A stretch of 64,000 nt of DNA from Pararhizobium arenae (GCF_001931685.1 NZ_MOOY01000001.1:434001-498000); one strand, 5' to 3'; positions 46,059 to 54,802 are shown, counted from the first letter of the stretch. Numbers and translations: made by a program. The notes: generated by a model not told the origin, from the letters alone.

Positions 46059-46757
46059 GTGACGACCGATCTTGCCCGGCGCCTGCTTGCGGAAGGGCTT
46101 GGAACCGCAATCCTCGTTGCCACCGTCGTCGGTTCGGGGATCATGGCGGATCGTTTGAGCGATGACGTGGCGGTCTCGCTTCTGGGCAACACCATTCCGA
46201 CAGGCGCAATCCTGTTTGTCCTGATCACGATCCTTGGTCCTCTTTCCGGTGCGCATTTCAATCCCGTCGTAACCATAGTGTTTGCGGCAAGGCGCGAATT
46301 GGCGGCCTTCGCCGTCATCCCATACGTCTCGGCCCAGATCGCCGGTGGAATCGTGGGGACGATACTTGCGCATGCAATGTTTGAGCTTCCGCTCCTGCAG
46401 GCATCCGCAACGGTGAGGTCCGGGTCGGCCCAGTGGCTGGCGGAGGCGGTGGCAACCTTCGGGTTGCTGCTGACCATTCTGGGTGGCCTGCGTTTCAAGG
46501 TCGACGCCATCCCCGCCCTGGTCGGCTTTTACATCGCCGCCGCCTATTGGTTCACCGCATCGACCTCCTTTGCCAATCCGGCGGTCACGATCGCCCGAAG
46601 CCTCACGGACAGTTTTTCCGGCATTCGCCCAGTGGATGTGCCGTATTTCGTAATCGCCCAGATTTTCGGAGCGTTCGTCGCTGCCGCGCTTGCGCGATGG
46701 CTGTTCACGCAACCTATCAATCAATCCGGTCCGACACGGGCCCAAGGAGCAGACTGA
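46059..46757 (+). CDS. aqpS: Aquaglyceroporin of the ars operon (AqpS-like)
   Basis: A 232-residue MIP-family channel with six helices. The two pore motifs are HFNPVVT (NPV in place of NPA) and FANPAVT. In Sinorhizobium meliloti a channel in this position passes arsenite out of the cell down its gradient, after internal reduction of arsenate. The GTG start at 46059 follows the arsC stop directly. The next gene starts 3 bp after its stop. Confidence 0.9.
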   Translation: MTTDLARRLLAEGLGTAILVATVVGSGIMADRLSDDVAVSLLGNTIPTGAILFVLITILGPLSGAHFNPVVTIVFAARRELAAFAVIPYVSAQIAGGIVGTILAHAMFELPLLQASATVRSGSAQWLAEAVATFGLLLTILGGLRFKVDAIPALVGFYIAAAYWFTASTSFANPAVTIARSLTDSFSGIRPVDVPYFVIAQIFGAFVAAALARWLFTQPINQSGPTRAQGAD

Positions 46758-46759
46758 CC

Positions 46760-47185
46760 ATGGATGTCACCATCTATCACAACCCGGATTGCGGCACGTC
46801 CCGCAACACGCTGGAACTGATCCGCCACGCTGGGGTCGAACCGGTCGTTATCGAATATCTCAAGACGCCGCCGACACGCGAACAGCTTTCGCGGATGATC
46901 GCCGATGCCGGGCTTTCGGTTCGCGAGGCCATTCGTGAAAAAGGCACGCCCTATGCTGAACTCGGGCTCGGTAACCTTGCACTTACGGACGACCAGTTGC
47001 TGGAGGCGATGCTGAAAGACCCTATCCTGATCAATCGGCCATTCGTGGTCACGCCTTTGGGCACGCGGCTTTCGCGACCCTCGGAAGTCGTTCTTGAAAT
47101 CCTGCCTGCCGATGCGTTCAAGGGATCATTCACAAAGGAAGACGGCGAGCAGGTTCTGGATGAGAGAGGTCAGCGCATTGGCTGA
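46760..47185 (+). CDS. arsC: Arsenate reductase, glutaredoxin-dependent (R773-type)
   Basis: A 141-residue thioredoxin-fold arsenate reductase of the plasmid R773 type. The catalytic motif [12 protein letters not shown] carries the active Cys, and [18 protein letters not shown] supplies the arsenate-binding arginines. It uses glutathione and glutaredoxin, unlike the LMW-phosphatase-type ArsC two genes upstream. A second, mechanistically different reductase in the same operon is notable. AAGGAG precedes the ATG. Confidence 0.92.
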   Translation: MDVTIYHNPDCGTSRNTLELIRHAGVEPVVIEYLKTPPTREQLSRMIADAGLSVREAIREKGTPYAELGLGNLALTDDQLLEAMLKDPILINRPFVVTPLGTRLSRPSEVVLEILPADAFKGSFTKEDGEQVLDERGQRIG

Positions 47186-47888
47186 AGCATTTCCGGCAGC
47201 GTCGACCGAACATTTCCGGCAGCCCGATCTCGAAGCTCTTCGTCCGGCATATTCCACCCATAAGCCGCGAATTCTGATCCTGTACGGGTCGCTGCGCGAG
47301 GTATCCTACAGCCGGCTCCTGGCCTGTGAGGCCGCTCGTCTGCTGGAGCATTTCGGTTGCGAGGTGAGACTATTCGATCCGAGAGGTTTGCCGCTGCCGG
47401 ATGAAGCTCCCGTCAGCCACCCCAAGGTTCAGGAACTTCGGGATCTGTCCGCATGGTCTGAAGGGCAGGTCTGGGTCAGCCCGGAGCGCCACGGTGCGAT
47501 GACGGGGATCATGAAAGCGCAGATCGATTGGATACCGCTCTCGGTCGGCTCGGTGCGCCCAACCCAAGGCAAGACACTAGCTGTCATGGAAGTCTCGGGA
47601 GGAAGCCAGTCGTTCAACGCGGTCAATCAGTTGCGCATTCTCGGGCGCTGGATGCGGATGATCACCATTCCAAACCAATCCTCGGTCGCCAAGGCATTCC
47701 AGGAGTTCGATGCCGAAGGCCGCATGAAACCGTCGTCCTATTATGATCGCGTGGTGGATGTCTGCGAGGAACTGGTCAAGTTCACGCTGCTGACGCGGGA
47801 CGCCTCGGCCTATCTGACGGACCGCTACAGCGAGCGCAAGGAAGATGCTGCAAAGCTCGAACGGCGAGTTGAGCTGAAATCCATCTGA
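47160..47888 (+). CDS. arsH: ArsH NADPH-dependent FMN reductase
   Basis: A 242-residue flavoprotein that oxidises trivalent organoarsenicals, conferring resistance. FMN-binding segments are [13 protein letters not shown] and [22 protein letters not shown]. The start ATG at 47160 overlaps the upstream arsC by 26 bp; a TTG at 47179 is a less likely start. It ends the rightward ars operon, with its stop 4 bp from the stop of the convergent MFS gene. Confidence 0.92.
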   Translation: MREVSALAEAFPAASTEHFRQPDLEALRPAYSTHKPRILILYGSLREVSYSRLLACEAARLLEHFGCEVRLFDPRGLPLPDEAPVSHPKVQELRDLSAWSEGQVWVSPERHGAMTGIMKAQIDWIPLSVGSVRPTQGKTLAVMEVSGGSQSFNAVNQLRILGRWMRMITIPNQSSVAKAFQEFDAEGRMKPSSYYDRVVDVCEELVKFTLLTRDASAYLTDRYSERKEDAAKLERRVELKSI

Positions 47889-47892
47889 CTGC

Positions 47893-49104
47893 TCAGGCGG
47901 AAAAGGTGGCTTTCCGCCGCGTTTCCAGCGCCACACTGACAAAGGCGGCAAACCCGAGGCCCCCCAGAGCTGCGGTGGCAAGCAAGGATATCTCGGTACC
48001 AAGACGCTGCATGGCAAACGCGAAGGCAAAGGGAGCGGCGGCTCCTGCCGCAAGGCGGGCAGAGGCCATTTTGCCGGTCAGCGAGCCGTAGCCATCGCTG
48101 CCGAACAGATAGAGCGGCAAACTACCCTGGGCGATGGAGTTGATACCGGAACCCAGGCCGAGGCAGATTGCGAACGTGACGGCACCAACGACGGACGCAC
48201 CGGTAACGCCGAGGATCGCGGTGCCGACGATCATCAGCGCCGCGGAAATCGCCGCCAGCACCGGAGGCGAAAGCCGCGTTCCGAAGATCATATTGATGAG
48301 GCGGCTCATGACCTGGGCCGGACCGAACAAGGAGCCGATGATAACAGCCCCGGTGTCCAGGCCCAGCGCGCCGAGCATCGGAACCATGTGTGCCAGAACG
48401 GAGGAAAGGGTAAAGCCCAGGATGGCAAACGCCACCGACACAAGGATCAGGACGCTCCGTCGCCTATGGGGCGGTACGACGCCAGCGACGTGCTCGCGAT
48501 CTTGCTTGCCCGTCGCATGGGAAGCCTTGCCTTTGGCCCTGATCCAGAGATGCAGGGGCATGCAGACGAGCAGGTTCAAGGCGGCATAGACCAGATAGAT
48601 CTCGCGCCAGGACAGGAACCCCGTCAGTGATGCGGATATGGGCCAGAAGATGGTCGAGGCGAAGCCTGCGACAAGGGTGAGATAAGTGATGCTTCGCGAG
48701 GCGGTCCTGGGATCGTTTTCGACCAGCGCCGCGAACGCAGCCTGATACTGAACCATTCCCGACGATACCTCGAGCAGGATGATTGCGGCCGCAAATACCG
48801 CGAGCGAAGGCGACCATGCGCACAACAACAAGGTAAAGGCCGACAGGACAGAACCGATCGAAAGCACGGTTGCGGCGCCGATCTTGTCCATTTGCTTGCC
48901 AATGACCGGGGCTGAGAGCCCGCCAACGAAGAGCGAAACCGAAAAGACAGCGAACACCTGTTCAAGGCCGATACCGAGATCTGCCGCGATCTGCGGTGCC
49001 AGAATCGAGAACGAGTAATAGAGCGTTCCGTATCCGATGATCTGGGTAATTCCGAGAGCAGACACGACCCCGGCATGGATCCTTCCCTCACGCACGAATA
49101 TCAT
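47893..49104 (-). CDS. MFS transporter of the ars locus, candidate arsenite/antimonite exporter (ArsK-like)
   Basis: A 403-residue major facilitator with about twelve helices. It is co-transcribed with arsR2, whose 3' end overlaps its start by 17 bp. An MFS protein called ArsK from Agrobacterium exports trivalent arsenicals and antimonite, and this gene fits that role by context. Orthology cannot be shown here. It would be the only active exporter in the locus, as no ArsB or Acr3 is present. Confidence 0.8.
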   Translation of the reverse strand: MIFVREGRIHAGVVSALGITQIIGYGTLYYSFSILAPQIAADLGIGLEQVFAVFSVSLFVGGLSAPVIGKQMDKIGAATVLSIGSVLSAFTLLLCAWSPSLAVFAAAIILLEVSSGMVQYQAAFAALVENDPRTASRSITYLTLVAGFASTIFWPISASLTGFLSWREIYLVYAALNLLVCMPLHLWIRAKGKASHATGKQDREHVAGVVPPHRRRSVLILVSVAFAILGFTLSSVLAHMVPMLGALGLDTGAVIIGSLFGPAQVMSRLINMIFGTRLSPPVLAAISAALMIVGTAILGVTGASVVGAVTFAICLGLGSGINSIAQGSLPLYLFGSDGYGSLTGKMASARLAAGAAAPFAFAFAMQRLGTEISLLATAALGGLGFAAFVSVALETRRKATFSA

Positions 49105-49456
49105 CCTGTTCGATCAATTCTGAAGTCGGGCAGCACGCATCCTGTTGATCGACGGAGTTTCGAATCGTCGGATGGCCCGCGCAGCAATCTTCCATGAGGA
49201 ACGTCACAAGCTCGGCAAGGGCATCGTAGCCTGCGGTGTAGACGATGGAGCGGGACTGACGTCGTTGCGATATCAGGCCGGCCCGATCCAGCTCCTTGAG
49301 GTGGAACGAGACATTTGATGCAGACAGGTTCATGCGTTCCGCGATGGTTCCGGCAGGCACGCCTTCGGGTCCGGCGACCACAAGCATCCTGACAATGGAG
49401 AGGCGTGTTTCCTGGGAAAGCGCAGAAAACGCCGAGAGCGCTTGACGTTCATCCAT
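49088..49456 (-). CDS. arsR: ArsR-family regulator (second copy)
   Basis: A 122-residue ArsR/SmtB repressor with a winged helix (NLSASNVSFHLKELDRAGLI). Cys91-Cys92 and Cys108-Cys109 pairs near the C-terminus are candidate arsenite ligands. It is similar in length and layout to ArsR1 but differs in the spacing of cysteines. It precedes the MFS gene in one transcript and is divergent from the DUF6428 gene. Confidence 0.9.
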   Translation of the reverse strand: MDERQALSAFSALSQETRLSIVRMLVVAGPEGVPAGTIAERMNLSASNVSFHLKELDRAGLISQRRQSRSIVYTAGYDALAELVTFLMEDCCAGHPTIRNSVDQQDACCPTSELIEQDDIRA

Positions 49457-49457
49457 A

Positions 49458-49483
49458 TTTCAATATTCCTTGAATAATTGAAA
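49458..49483. promoter_or_regulatory. Imperfect palindrome between arsR2 and DUF6428, candidate ArsR operator
   Basis: The arms are TTTCAAT (49458-49464) and ATTGAAA (49477-49483) with a 12-nt AT-rich spacer that is itself partly symmetric. It lies in the 42-bp gap between the two divergent starts and could repress both. Confidence 0.6.
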
Positions 49484-49498
49484 ATAGGAGTAGCGCAG

Positions 49499-50008
49499 AT
49501 GAGCAATTTGCACAAGGCCGCGGACATCACCCTGAGCGATATGCTCCAGGCGATCGCCGACAATCCGGGATTACCCCTAGTATTCACGTACAATGGTAGC
49601 CTGATCCGGTCGGGCTATCATGTAACGGAAGTAAAGGCGGGCCAGTTTTCCGCATTGGACTGTGGCGCGAACCCGGAAGCCTGGTCGGAAATCTTCGTCC
49701 AGCTATGGGATATCGAGGGCGGTGACCGGACCCACATGTCGGCAGGGAAGTTTGCCGCTATCGTCCGCAAGGTCTCGGAACACGTCAGGCTGGACGGAAC
49801 GGCGAAACTCACCTTCGAAGTCAGCGACGGATTGCAGCCCATGCAGCTTTTCTGCGCCGGTATGCCGACTGTCACCGGCAGCACTTTGACTGTCCCGCTG
49901 GAACCTCGCCCGGCGAGCTGCAAGCCACGCGACCGATGGCTGGTCGAACAATCGAAGCCCGCGACTGCGTGTTGCGCACCGGTACAATCGCAAGCATGCT
50001 GCGCCTGA
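49499..50008 (+). CDS. DUF6428 family protein with cysteine-rich tail
   Basis: A 169-residue protein. The body resembles small proteins found beside arsR in rhizobia (DUF6428): ITLSDMLQAIADNPGLPLVF, GYHVTEVKAG and VWPE-like WSEIFVQLWD. The last 30 residues contain two CC pairs and single cysteines (CCAP, CCA at the end), which suggests soft-metal binding. ATG at 49499 is used because GGAG lies 10 bp upstream; a TTG at 49478 is the alternative. It is divergent from arsR2 and probably controlled by it. Confidence 0.75.
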   Translation: MSNLHKAADITLSDMLQAIADNPGLPLVFTYNGSLIRSGYHVTEVKAGQFSALDCGANPEAWSEIFVQLWDIEGGDRTHMSAGKFAAIVRKVSEHVRLDGTAKLTFEVSDGLQPMQLFCAGMPTVTGSTLTVPLEPRPASCKPRDRWLVEQSKPATACCAPVQSQACCA

Positions 50009-50046
50009 CCTCACGGCTCTGTAAAGTATTGATTTTCTTAGATTTT

Positions 50047-50123
50047 TGGCGACCCCTGCAGGATTCGAACCTGCGACAACCTGCTTAGAAGGCAGGTGCT
50101 CTATCCAACTGAGCTAAGGGGCC
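50047..50123 (-). tRNA. tRNA-Arg (anticodon TCT)
   Basis: On the minus strand the 77-nt sequence has acceptor GGCCCCT/AGGGGTC, anticodon stem CCTGC/GCAGG with loop CTTCTAA giving TCT, and T-arm GGTTCGAAT. The CCA end is encoded. Confidence 0.95.
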
Positions 50124-50159
50124 GTTCGCGAAGGCGGAGTGCCTCGCTGTTCCCGAACC

Positions 50160-50465
50160 TTAGTGGGTCCAGGGCTGTGTTCTGCTGAAGCGGAAATTGT
50201 CGCTGTAGGAGACGTTTTTCCGTGTCGGTTCCTTAGGAGCGATAACGCGATACTCTAGCCCGTTCCGCTCGGCATAGGCCACGGCCAGTTCAGCCGATTC
50301 GAACGTAAGCTTGACCTGCTGGCGAGTGTCGCGCGACGTCGTATAACCCATCATCGGATCGATGGTGCGCGGTGTTTCCTGATCGAACTCCAACACCCAA
50401 AGATGCGTCTTCGCCTGGCCGGATTGCATGGCGGTTTTCGCCGGTCGATAGATTTTGGCGGACAT
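50160..50465 (-). CDS. Complex I accessory subunit, NDUFS4 family
   Basis: A 101-residue protein matching the ETC complex I 18-kDa-type subunit (NDUFS4/NUYM): KIYRPAKTAMQSGQAKTHLWVLEF, MMGYTTSRDT, LTFESAELAVAYAERNGLEYRV and NFRFSRTQPWTH. It is a peripheral subunit of the respiratory NADH dehydrogenase of alphaproteobacteria. ATG at 50465 is the family start; the frame is open upstream but unlike the family. It lies beside tRNA-Arg on the same strand. Confidence 0.92.
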   Translation of the reverse strand: MSAKIYRPAKTAMQSGQAKTHLWVLEFDQETPRTIDPMMGYTTSRDTRQQVKLTFESAELAVAYAERNGLEYRVIAPKEPTRKNVSYSDNFRFSRTQPWTH

Positions 50466-50757
50466 ATTCCAAACTCTTTCCAGATTCACTCTCTCGCCGG
50501 ATCGCTGACCCGGTCGCTGTGATACCCTTAACGCAGAATGGGTTAAAACGAAATGGATTTCGTGACTGAAATCGACGGATTCTTTCATTTACGGGCGTCG
50601 CAAGGCTCTGTTCTAACCCTGCACTGATGCGTCTCGCCAGCCCTTTCGGCATGATCGGTATGCGCAACTCCAGATTGGCAAATCCATGCCCACGGCTCGC
50701 GATCAGATCGCGCAGATTTTATTTGAACAGTCTGACCGGGGCTGGTTAAATGCCGTA

Positions 50758-51069
50758 ATGATGATGAAAAAAATGATTTTTGCCCTGACCATGTCGCTAC
50801 CCGCAGCAGCCTCAGCTGCAGATGCGCTGAACATCAAGGCTCGCGACCATAGTTGTGGCGAACTGGAGCAGATTATCCGACAGGAAAAGAAGGTGTTTGT
50901 GCGGTCCGGGATCGGCGGCCAGAGCTTTCGCTACCCTCCCGCGCGCTGCAACCTCGGCGACATGCATGTGACGGCGCGCCTCAAGGATGCGAATGGAAAG
51001 CTGTGCCTGCTGAACTACGCCTGCGTCACAAACCCGGCAGACCCGCGGAATTTCAACTTCAGCCGCTGA
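50758..51069 (+). CDS. Small exported protein, four cysteines
   Basis: A 103-residue hypothetical protein with a signal peptide ending near ASAAD (about residue 22). The mature part has four cysteines (HSCGEL, ARCNLG, LCLL, YACV), consistent with two disulfides in the periplasm. I recognise no family. The ATG at 50758 or the next ATGs at 50761 and 50764 could each be the start. Confidence 0.65.
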   Translation: MMMKKMIFALTMSLPAAASAADALNIKARDHSCGELEQIIRQEKKVFVRSGIGGQSFRYPPARCNLGDMHVTARLKDANGKLCLLNYACVTNPADPRNFNFSR

Positions 51070-51154
51070 ACTGAGGTAACTTCCAAACGGCAAGAATATT
51101 CGTGCTGCGGCAATCGCGGCGCGAAAGTCTTTGTCAGGGTGTGGAGATTTTTGA

Positions 51155-51231
<77 letters not shown>

Positions 51232-51360
51232 TACCTTCGAGGCGGGAGATACACGCTTCATATCCGTGTCGCAACCTATAAAGCGACGCGAACGAAAAAT
51301 TTCTATGGCGAAGCCAAGCGCTGAAATACGATCACGTCTATCTAGACCAAACCACCGGTT

Positions 51361-51507
51361 TCACAATACGAACAGACCGATGATGGCAGCCACGGGAACG
51401 GGGACGCCGACAAGCCAGATGAAAAGCTCCCGGATCATGAATTGCCGGTAGTCTGGCGTCAGAGCGTCTCGCCCTGTCTGAGGTGGTTTGGTTCTTATAC
51501 CCTGCAT
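51361..51507 (-). CDS. Small single-pass membrane protein
   Basis: A 48-residue protein. The N-terminal part is hydrophilic (GIRTKPPQTGRDALTPDYRQ) and the last 20 residues form one hydrophobic helix ending in GLFVL. A GGAGG site 6 bp before the ATG at 51507 supports it. The function is unknown; it lies between tRNA-Pro and the MgtC-like gene. Confidence 0.55.
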   Translation of the reverse strand: MQGIRTKPPQTGRDALTPDYRQFMIRELFIWLVGVPVPVAAIIGLFVL

Positions 51508-51751
51508 ACCTGCCTCCTGCGATAAGTTCCGGCCCAAGCGCGGGCGTTGGATGACGATCTGGTGCGAATGTGCGGCGCAATAGGGGTGTCTGTGTTTGTC
51601 CATCCGGGTTCATCTGAAACGTTGCAGACAGTCCGCCTCACGCCGTAACAAATGCAAGCAATGAACGCGCTTCAAACGCTCACGCCGCCCATTCGTTCCG
51701 CCGTTCGCATGCATTTATGGAACGAACCGCTCTCGCCGCCGTTATGGCGCC

Positions 51752-52291
51752 ATGGACGCCATTCTTGCTGACATCTTTCCTGAGACGCAGATATCTTATC
51801 CCGTCATGATTGCACGTTTTTGCGGGGCGCTGTTCTTCGGAGCCGTGATCGGCTTCGAACGGGAAGCGCGCGACAAGGCCGCGGGCTTGCGCACGCATAT
51901 GCTGATAAGTATGGCGGCATCCTTGTTTGCGGTCATATCCATAGAGAGCGTTCATATGCCGGGGCTATCGGATGATCAGGTAACGATCGATCCTTTGCGT
52001 GTCGTCGAAGCCGTAACTGCCGGCGTCGCCTTTCTCGCCGCTGGAACGATTGTCCTATCGAAAGGCGAGGTTCGTGGCCTGACCACCGGGGCCGGCATGT
52101 GGCTCGCGGGCGCGATCGGTCTGGCACTTGGTTTTGGCCACTGGCTCATTGCAGCCTTTGCCGTGACTGCAGGCGTCGTTGTGCTGTTCTCCGTCGCGAG
52201 GATTGAAAAGGTGTACCGTCGGCATGCCTTACCGGAGAACGAGAATAGCTTGCGCCGCGATCAACCCGAAAATCCGCCTCTCGATCGATAA
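51752..52291 (+). CDS. MgtC/SapB-family membrane protein (short form)
   Basis: A 179-residue protein with about five hydrophobic helices. The MgtC signature is GAVIGFEREARDKAAGLRTHML. It lacks the C-terminal ACT-like domain of full MgtC, so it is the short form common in soil bacteria. The role may concern magnesium homeostasis or membrane potential; this is inferred from the family. A hairpin follows the stop (see the terminator at 52291-52326). Confidence 0.88.
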   Translation: MDAILADIFPETQISYPVMIARFCGALFFGAVIGFEREARDKAAGLRTHMLISMAASLFAVISIESVHMPGLSDDQVTIDPLRVVEAVTAGVAFLAAGTIVLSKGEVRGLTTGAGMWLAGAIGLALGFGHWLIAAFAVTAGVVVLFSVARIEKVYRRHALPENENSLRRDQPENPPLDR

Positions 52292-52326
52292 AAAAACGGG
52301 CCGCCGGTCTAGAACCGCACGGCCCG
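52291..52326 (-). terminator. Orphan leftward intrinsic terminator
   Basis: A 7-bp GC stem (52297-52303 / 52320-52326) with an inner stem (52305-52308 / 52314-52317) is followed on the minus strand by TTTTTTATCG. No minus-strand gene ends here. It may bound a small antisense or intergenic RNA, or simply be the MgtC-side hairpin without a plus-strand T-run. Confidence 0.5.
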
Positions 52327-52418
52327 GCCGGTAGATGGTCGGACTGGGGGAACCCCGCGACAATGCCTGAAAGGCGGGAGCGGGGGCTTTGACAACGGGA
52401 TCATGCCTGAAGTAGTGC

Positions 52419-53477
52419 ATGGCATTTGACATTGACCGCAGAAAATTTGACATTTCCCGCATGTCGATCTCCACACCCCGTATCGGATCATCTGGCACCC
52501 AGCCTGCCCTGAAGGTTCTCGTGGTGCTCTTGCCGGAATCATCGTTGATGTCGCTCGCCTGTGTGCTCGACCCCATGCGGGCCGCGAACCGGACTGCAGC
52601 ACGCCCTCTTTTTGACTGGACGATCAAATCACCAAAAGGCAATTCTTCCCGCCTGACGGCCGGCATAGATATTCCGGTGGACGGCGGATTTACCGGGCAG
52701 GAGAGCGGGGATTTGCTTGTCGTCATCGGCGGGTTCAACCTCGATCGCCACGCCGGCCGGGGCTTTACCGCACGGCTGCAATCGGCGTCCCGCCGGTTTG
52801 CCTGCGTGGCCGGTATCGAATCGGGATGTTGGTTGCTTGCGCGCTCAGGGCTGGTCGATGGTCGGCCGGCGACGGCCCATTGGGAAGAGTTGGAGGATTT
52901 CGCGGCCGGTTTCCCCGACGTCAAGGTCCGCAGCGACCGTTTCGTCGCGGAAGGAAAGTTCTGGACCTCCGGTGGCGCGTCGCCGACATTCGATATGATG
53001 CTGCACTTGACCCGCCAGCATTTTGGGGCAGCCGTCGCACTCGATGTCGCCAGCATCTTCGTTTACGATGAAACCCACGCGGCAACGGATGCCCAGCCTG
53101 CGGTTTCCCTCGGCCGCATGCAGCGGCAGGCGCCGGAACTGTCGGAGGCGATCCGTCTGATGGAGCGCACGATGGAGCGCCCCTTGGTGCTGGAAGCGCT
53201 TTGCCGAAAGTTGGGATTTTCCCGGCGAAAACTCGATATGCTGTTCTTGCGAGGGCTCGAGACCACGCCGGGACGCTACTATCTGCGGCTGAGGCTGCAG
53301 GCGGCGCAGCGCCTGGTCGCGGACACCGATCTGCCCGTCAGCGAGATCGCGCTGCGCTCGGGCTTTGACAGCCTGTCGGCGTTCTCCAGAAGTTTCCGTA
53401 GCGAATATGGCCATAGCCCGTTGAAAATGCGGCAGGCCAAGATGCGTGTCCCGCGTGATGGACGCGCGGCATGGTGA
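52419..53477 (+). CDS. GlxA-family AraC-type regulator with DJ-1/PfpI domain
   Basis: A 352-residue transcription factor. The N-terminal domain has the DJ-1/PfpI glutamine-amidotransferase-like fold (VVLLPESSLMSLACVLDPMR; AGIESGCWLLARSGL). The C-terminal AraC domain has two HTH motifs, the second around DLPVSEIALRSGFDSLSAFSRSFRSEYGHSP. GlxA-type regulators often control methylated-amine catabolism such as glycine betaine or carnitine. The truncated FAD oxidoreductase gene nearby fits that type of locus. A later ATG at 52461 is an alternative start. Confidence 0.9.
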   Translation: MAFDIDRRKFDISRMSISTPRIGSSGTQPALKVLVVLLPESSLMSLACVLDPMRAANRTAARPLFDWTIKSPKGNSSRLTAGIDIPVDGGFTGQESGDLLVVIGGFNLDRHAGRGFTARLQSASRRFACVAGIESGCWLLARSGLVDGRPATAHWEELEDFAAGFPDVKVRSDRFVAEGKFWTSGGASPTFDMMLHLTRQHFGAAVALDVASIFVYDETHAATDAQPAVSLGRMQRQAPELSEAIRLMERTMERPLVLEALCRKLGFSRRKLDMLFLRGLETTPGRYYLRLRLQAAQRLVADTDLPVSEIALRSGFDSLSAFSRSFRSEYGHSPLKMRQAKMRVPRDGRAAW

Positions 53478-53810
53478 AGATGACGGACCGACAGCTGGAG
53501 AGTGTGGTCTCTGCCAGCCAAAGTACACTATTTTATCGCCGGACCGTCGTGACGAATGCGCCGCCGTTTTCGCGGCACTCCCGCACGATCACTGTCTTCG
53601 CGTAGGTTGTCGATCCTTCCCTCCGATCTGGTCGGCCAGCACGCGTAGACAAAGCCGATAAGGAGAAAGGCTGCGACAACCGCCGACATGCACCACAAAT
53701 ATATGACACCGCTTTCATAGCCCATTGGCGCTTCTCGATCTCCTGCCTGATGAAGCACTACTCCGATCGTGGCCGGATGAAAACAGCCCTCTTGTCAATT
53801 TGAAGAGCCG
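53478..53810. other. Gap between the GlxA-type regulator and the FAD-oxidoreductase remnant
   Basis: A 333-bp region holding one plausible small minus-strand gene (53528-53725). No other supported feature. Confidence 0.5.
53528..53725 (-). CDS. Small membrane protein
   Basis: A 65-residue hypothetical protein. One hydrophobic helix (SAVVAAFLLIGFVYACW) is followed by a basic C-terminus. The ATG at 53725 is chosen for the GAGAAGCGCC stretch before it. Unknown function and no recognised family. Confidence 0.4.
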   Translation of the reverse strand: MGYESGVIYLWCMSAVVAAFLLIGFVYACWPTRSEGRIDNLREDSDRAGVPRKRRRIRHDGPAIK

Positions 53811-54323
53811 TCAGCGACCTCTCAGGCGGTCTGCGATCCTGTGCCGCAAAATCGTCATTTCGGCACCGATCCGCCAGAACCGATGAAATGGAAAGGGCTG
53901 CAGGTCATCCTGGACCGGCAGCGCAATCGCCGCCGATCGGTTGGAGGCGATGCGGATGGCAATCTCCCGTCCCGCCACGGTGGCCATCGCTATTCCCCGG
54001 CCGTTGTAGCCGACCATCAGGTGCAGACCTTGTTCCGGCTCTGTGAGATGGGGCAGGTGGTCCTGTGTCACGGCGACCTGGCCGTACCAATGCCAGGGCC
54101 AGGAAACGGTTTTCAATTGCGGCCAGAGTTTCAGGGCATGGCGAACGAGATGGCGGTAGTCGCTCTGGCCGGCCGCATCACGCTGCGGGCCGCGACCGCC
54201 CATGATGAGGCGACCGGCATCGTCCATGCGGTAATAGATCACGCCCCAGGAGAGTTCGTAAACCGCCGACTGTGATGGCATGATACTGTCGCGCAGGGAT
54301 GGGGGCAGGGGCTCAGCCGAACA
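53811..54323 (-). pseudogene. FAD-dependent amino acid/amine oxidoreductase, 5'-truncated
   Basis: The C-terminal third of a DAO-type flavoprotein is present: EPLPPSLRDSIMP, YELSWGVIYYRMD, RLIMGGRG, LTEPEQGLHLMVGYNGRGIAMA. The N-terminal FAD-binding GxGxxG half is missing. Family-like coding is open back to about 54318-54323, then sequence turns into the mobile-element remnant. It was probably truncated by insertion or deletion at that point. The intact protein would oxidise an N-methylated amino acid or similar amine, perhaps controlled by the adjacent GlxA-type regulator. Confidence 0.75.
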
Positions 54324-54802
54324 AGATTGTCCTCGGCGGCGTTGTCAAGGCCAACGGTGCGGCCCGCAGGATTCTCAGCACGTATGCCCGCAGTGACAGT
54401 GGCTTGCTCATTGATAGAACCAGTGGCCTTGGCCCAACGGCACCGGCGCAGGATGATCTGAGAACTGCACTTGTTATTGCCGTCGAAGCTGCAGCCGCCG
54501 CTGGTGCTCCCTTCACCAAGACGGGTGCGAGCGGTCTTTTCGAGATGCGGGAGCGGCTTCCGGTTAAACTGCGCGGAATTGCAAAAGGACGCCTGGATGC
54601 TTTGGCCGGAGAGGCACTCGATAGAGGCGAGATAGTCAGGGCCGCGGCGAGGGGAGAAAAGACAGCCAAATGGCTGGATGTGCCTGTGGACAGTTCGCTA
54701 TCGGCCTCGGCAATTTCGCATCCGGAACGCCTCGATAGCGTTCCCGGGACCGTTCCCACGCATTATTGGGAATGGCCGTTCCTATGGGAATGGGAACGTT
54801 AA
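54299..54802 (+). pseudogene. C-terminal fragment of a phage/ICE-type AAA ATPase or primase-helicase
   Basis: A 167-codon open frame whose first codons overlap the oxidoreductase remnant. From about codon 8 the sequence (KIVLGGVVKANGAARRI, AQDDLRTALVIAVEAAAAAG, LPVKLRGIAKGRLDAL, RAAARGEKTAKWL) resembles the tail of replication-type ATPases in alphaproteobacterial integrative elements. The N-terminal ATPase core is absent. The last 20 codons run into the GTTCCC repeat array, so this end is also unlikely to be original. The family assignment is by impression. Confidence 0.45.

Noticed and set aside
52229-53056. Minus-strand 275-codon frame opposite the GlxA-type regulator
   Set aside because: It is antisense to the DJ-1/PfpI and linker coding region and also crosses the orphan terminator.
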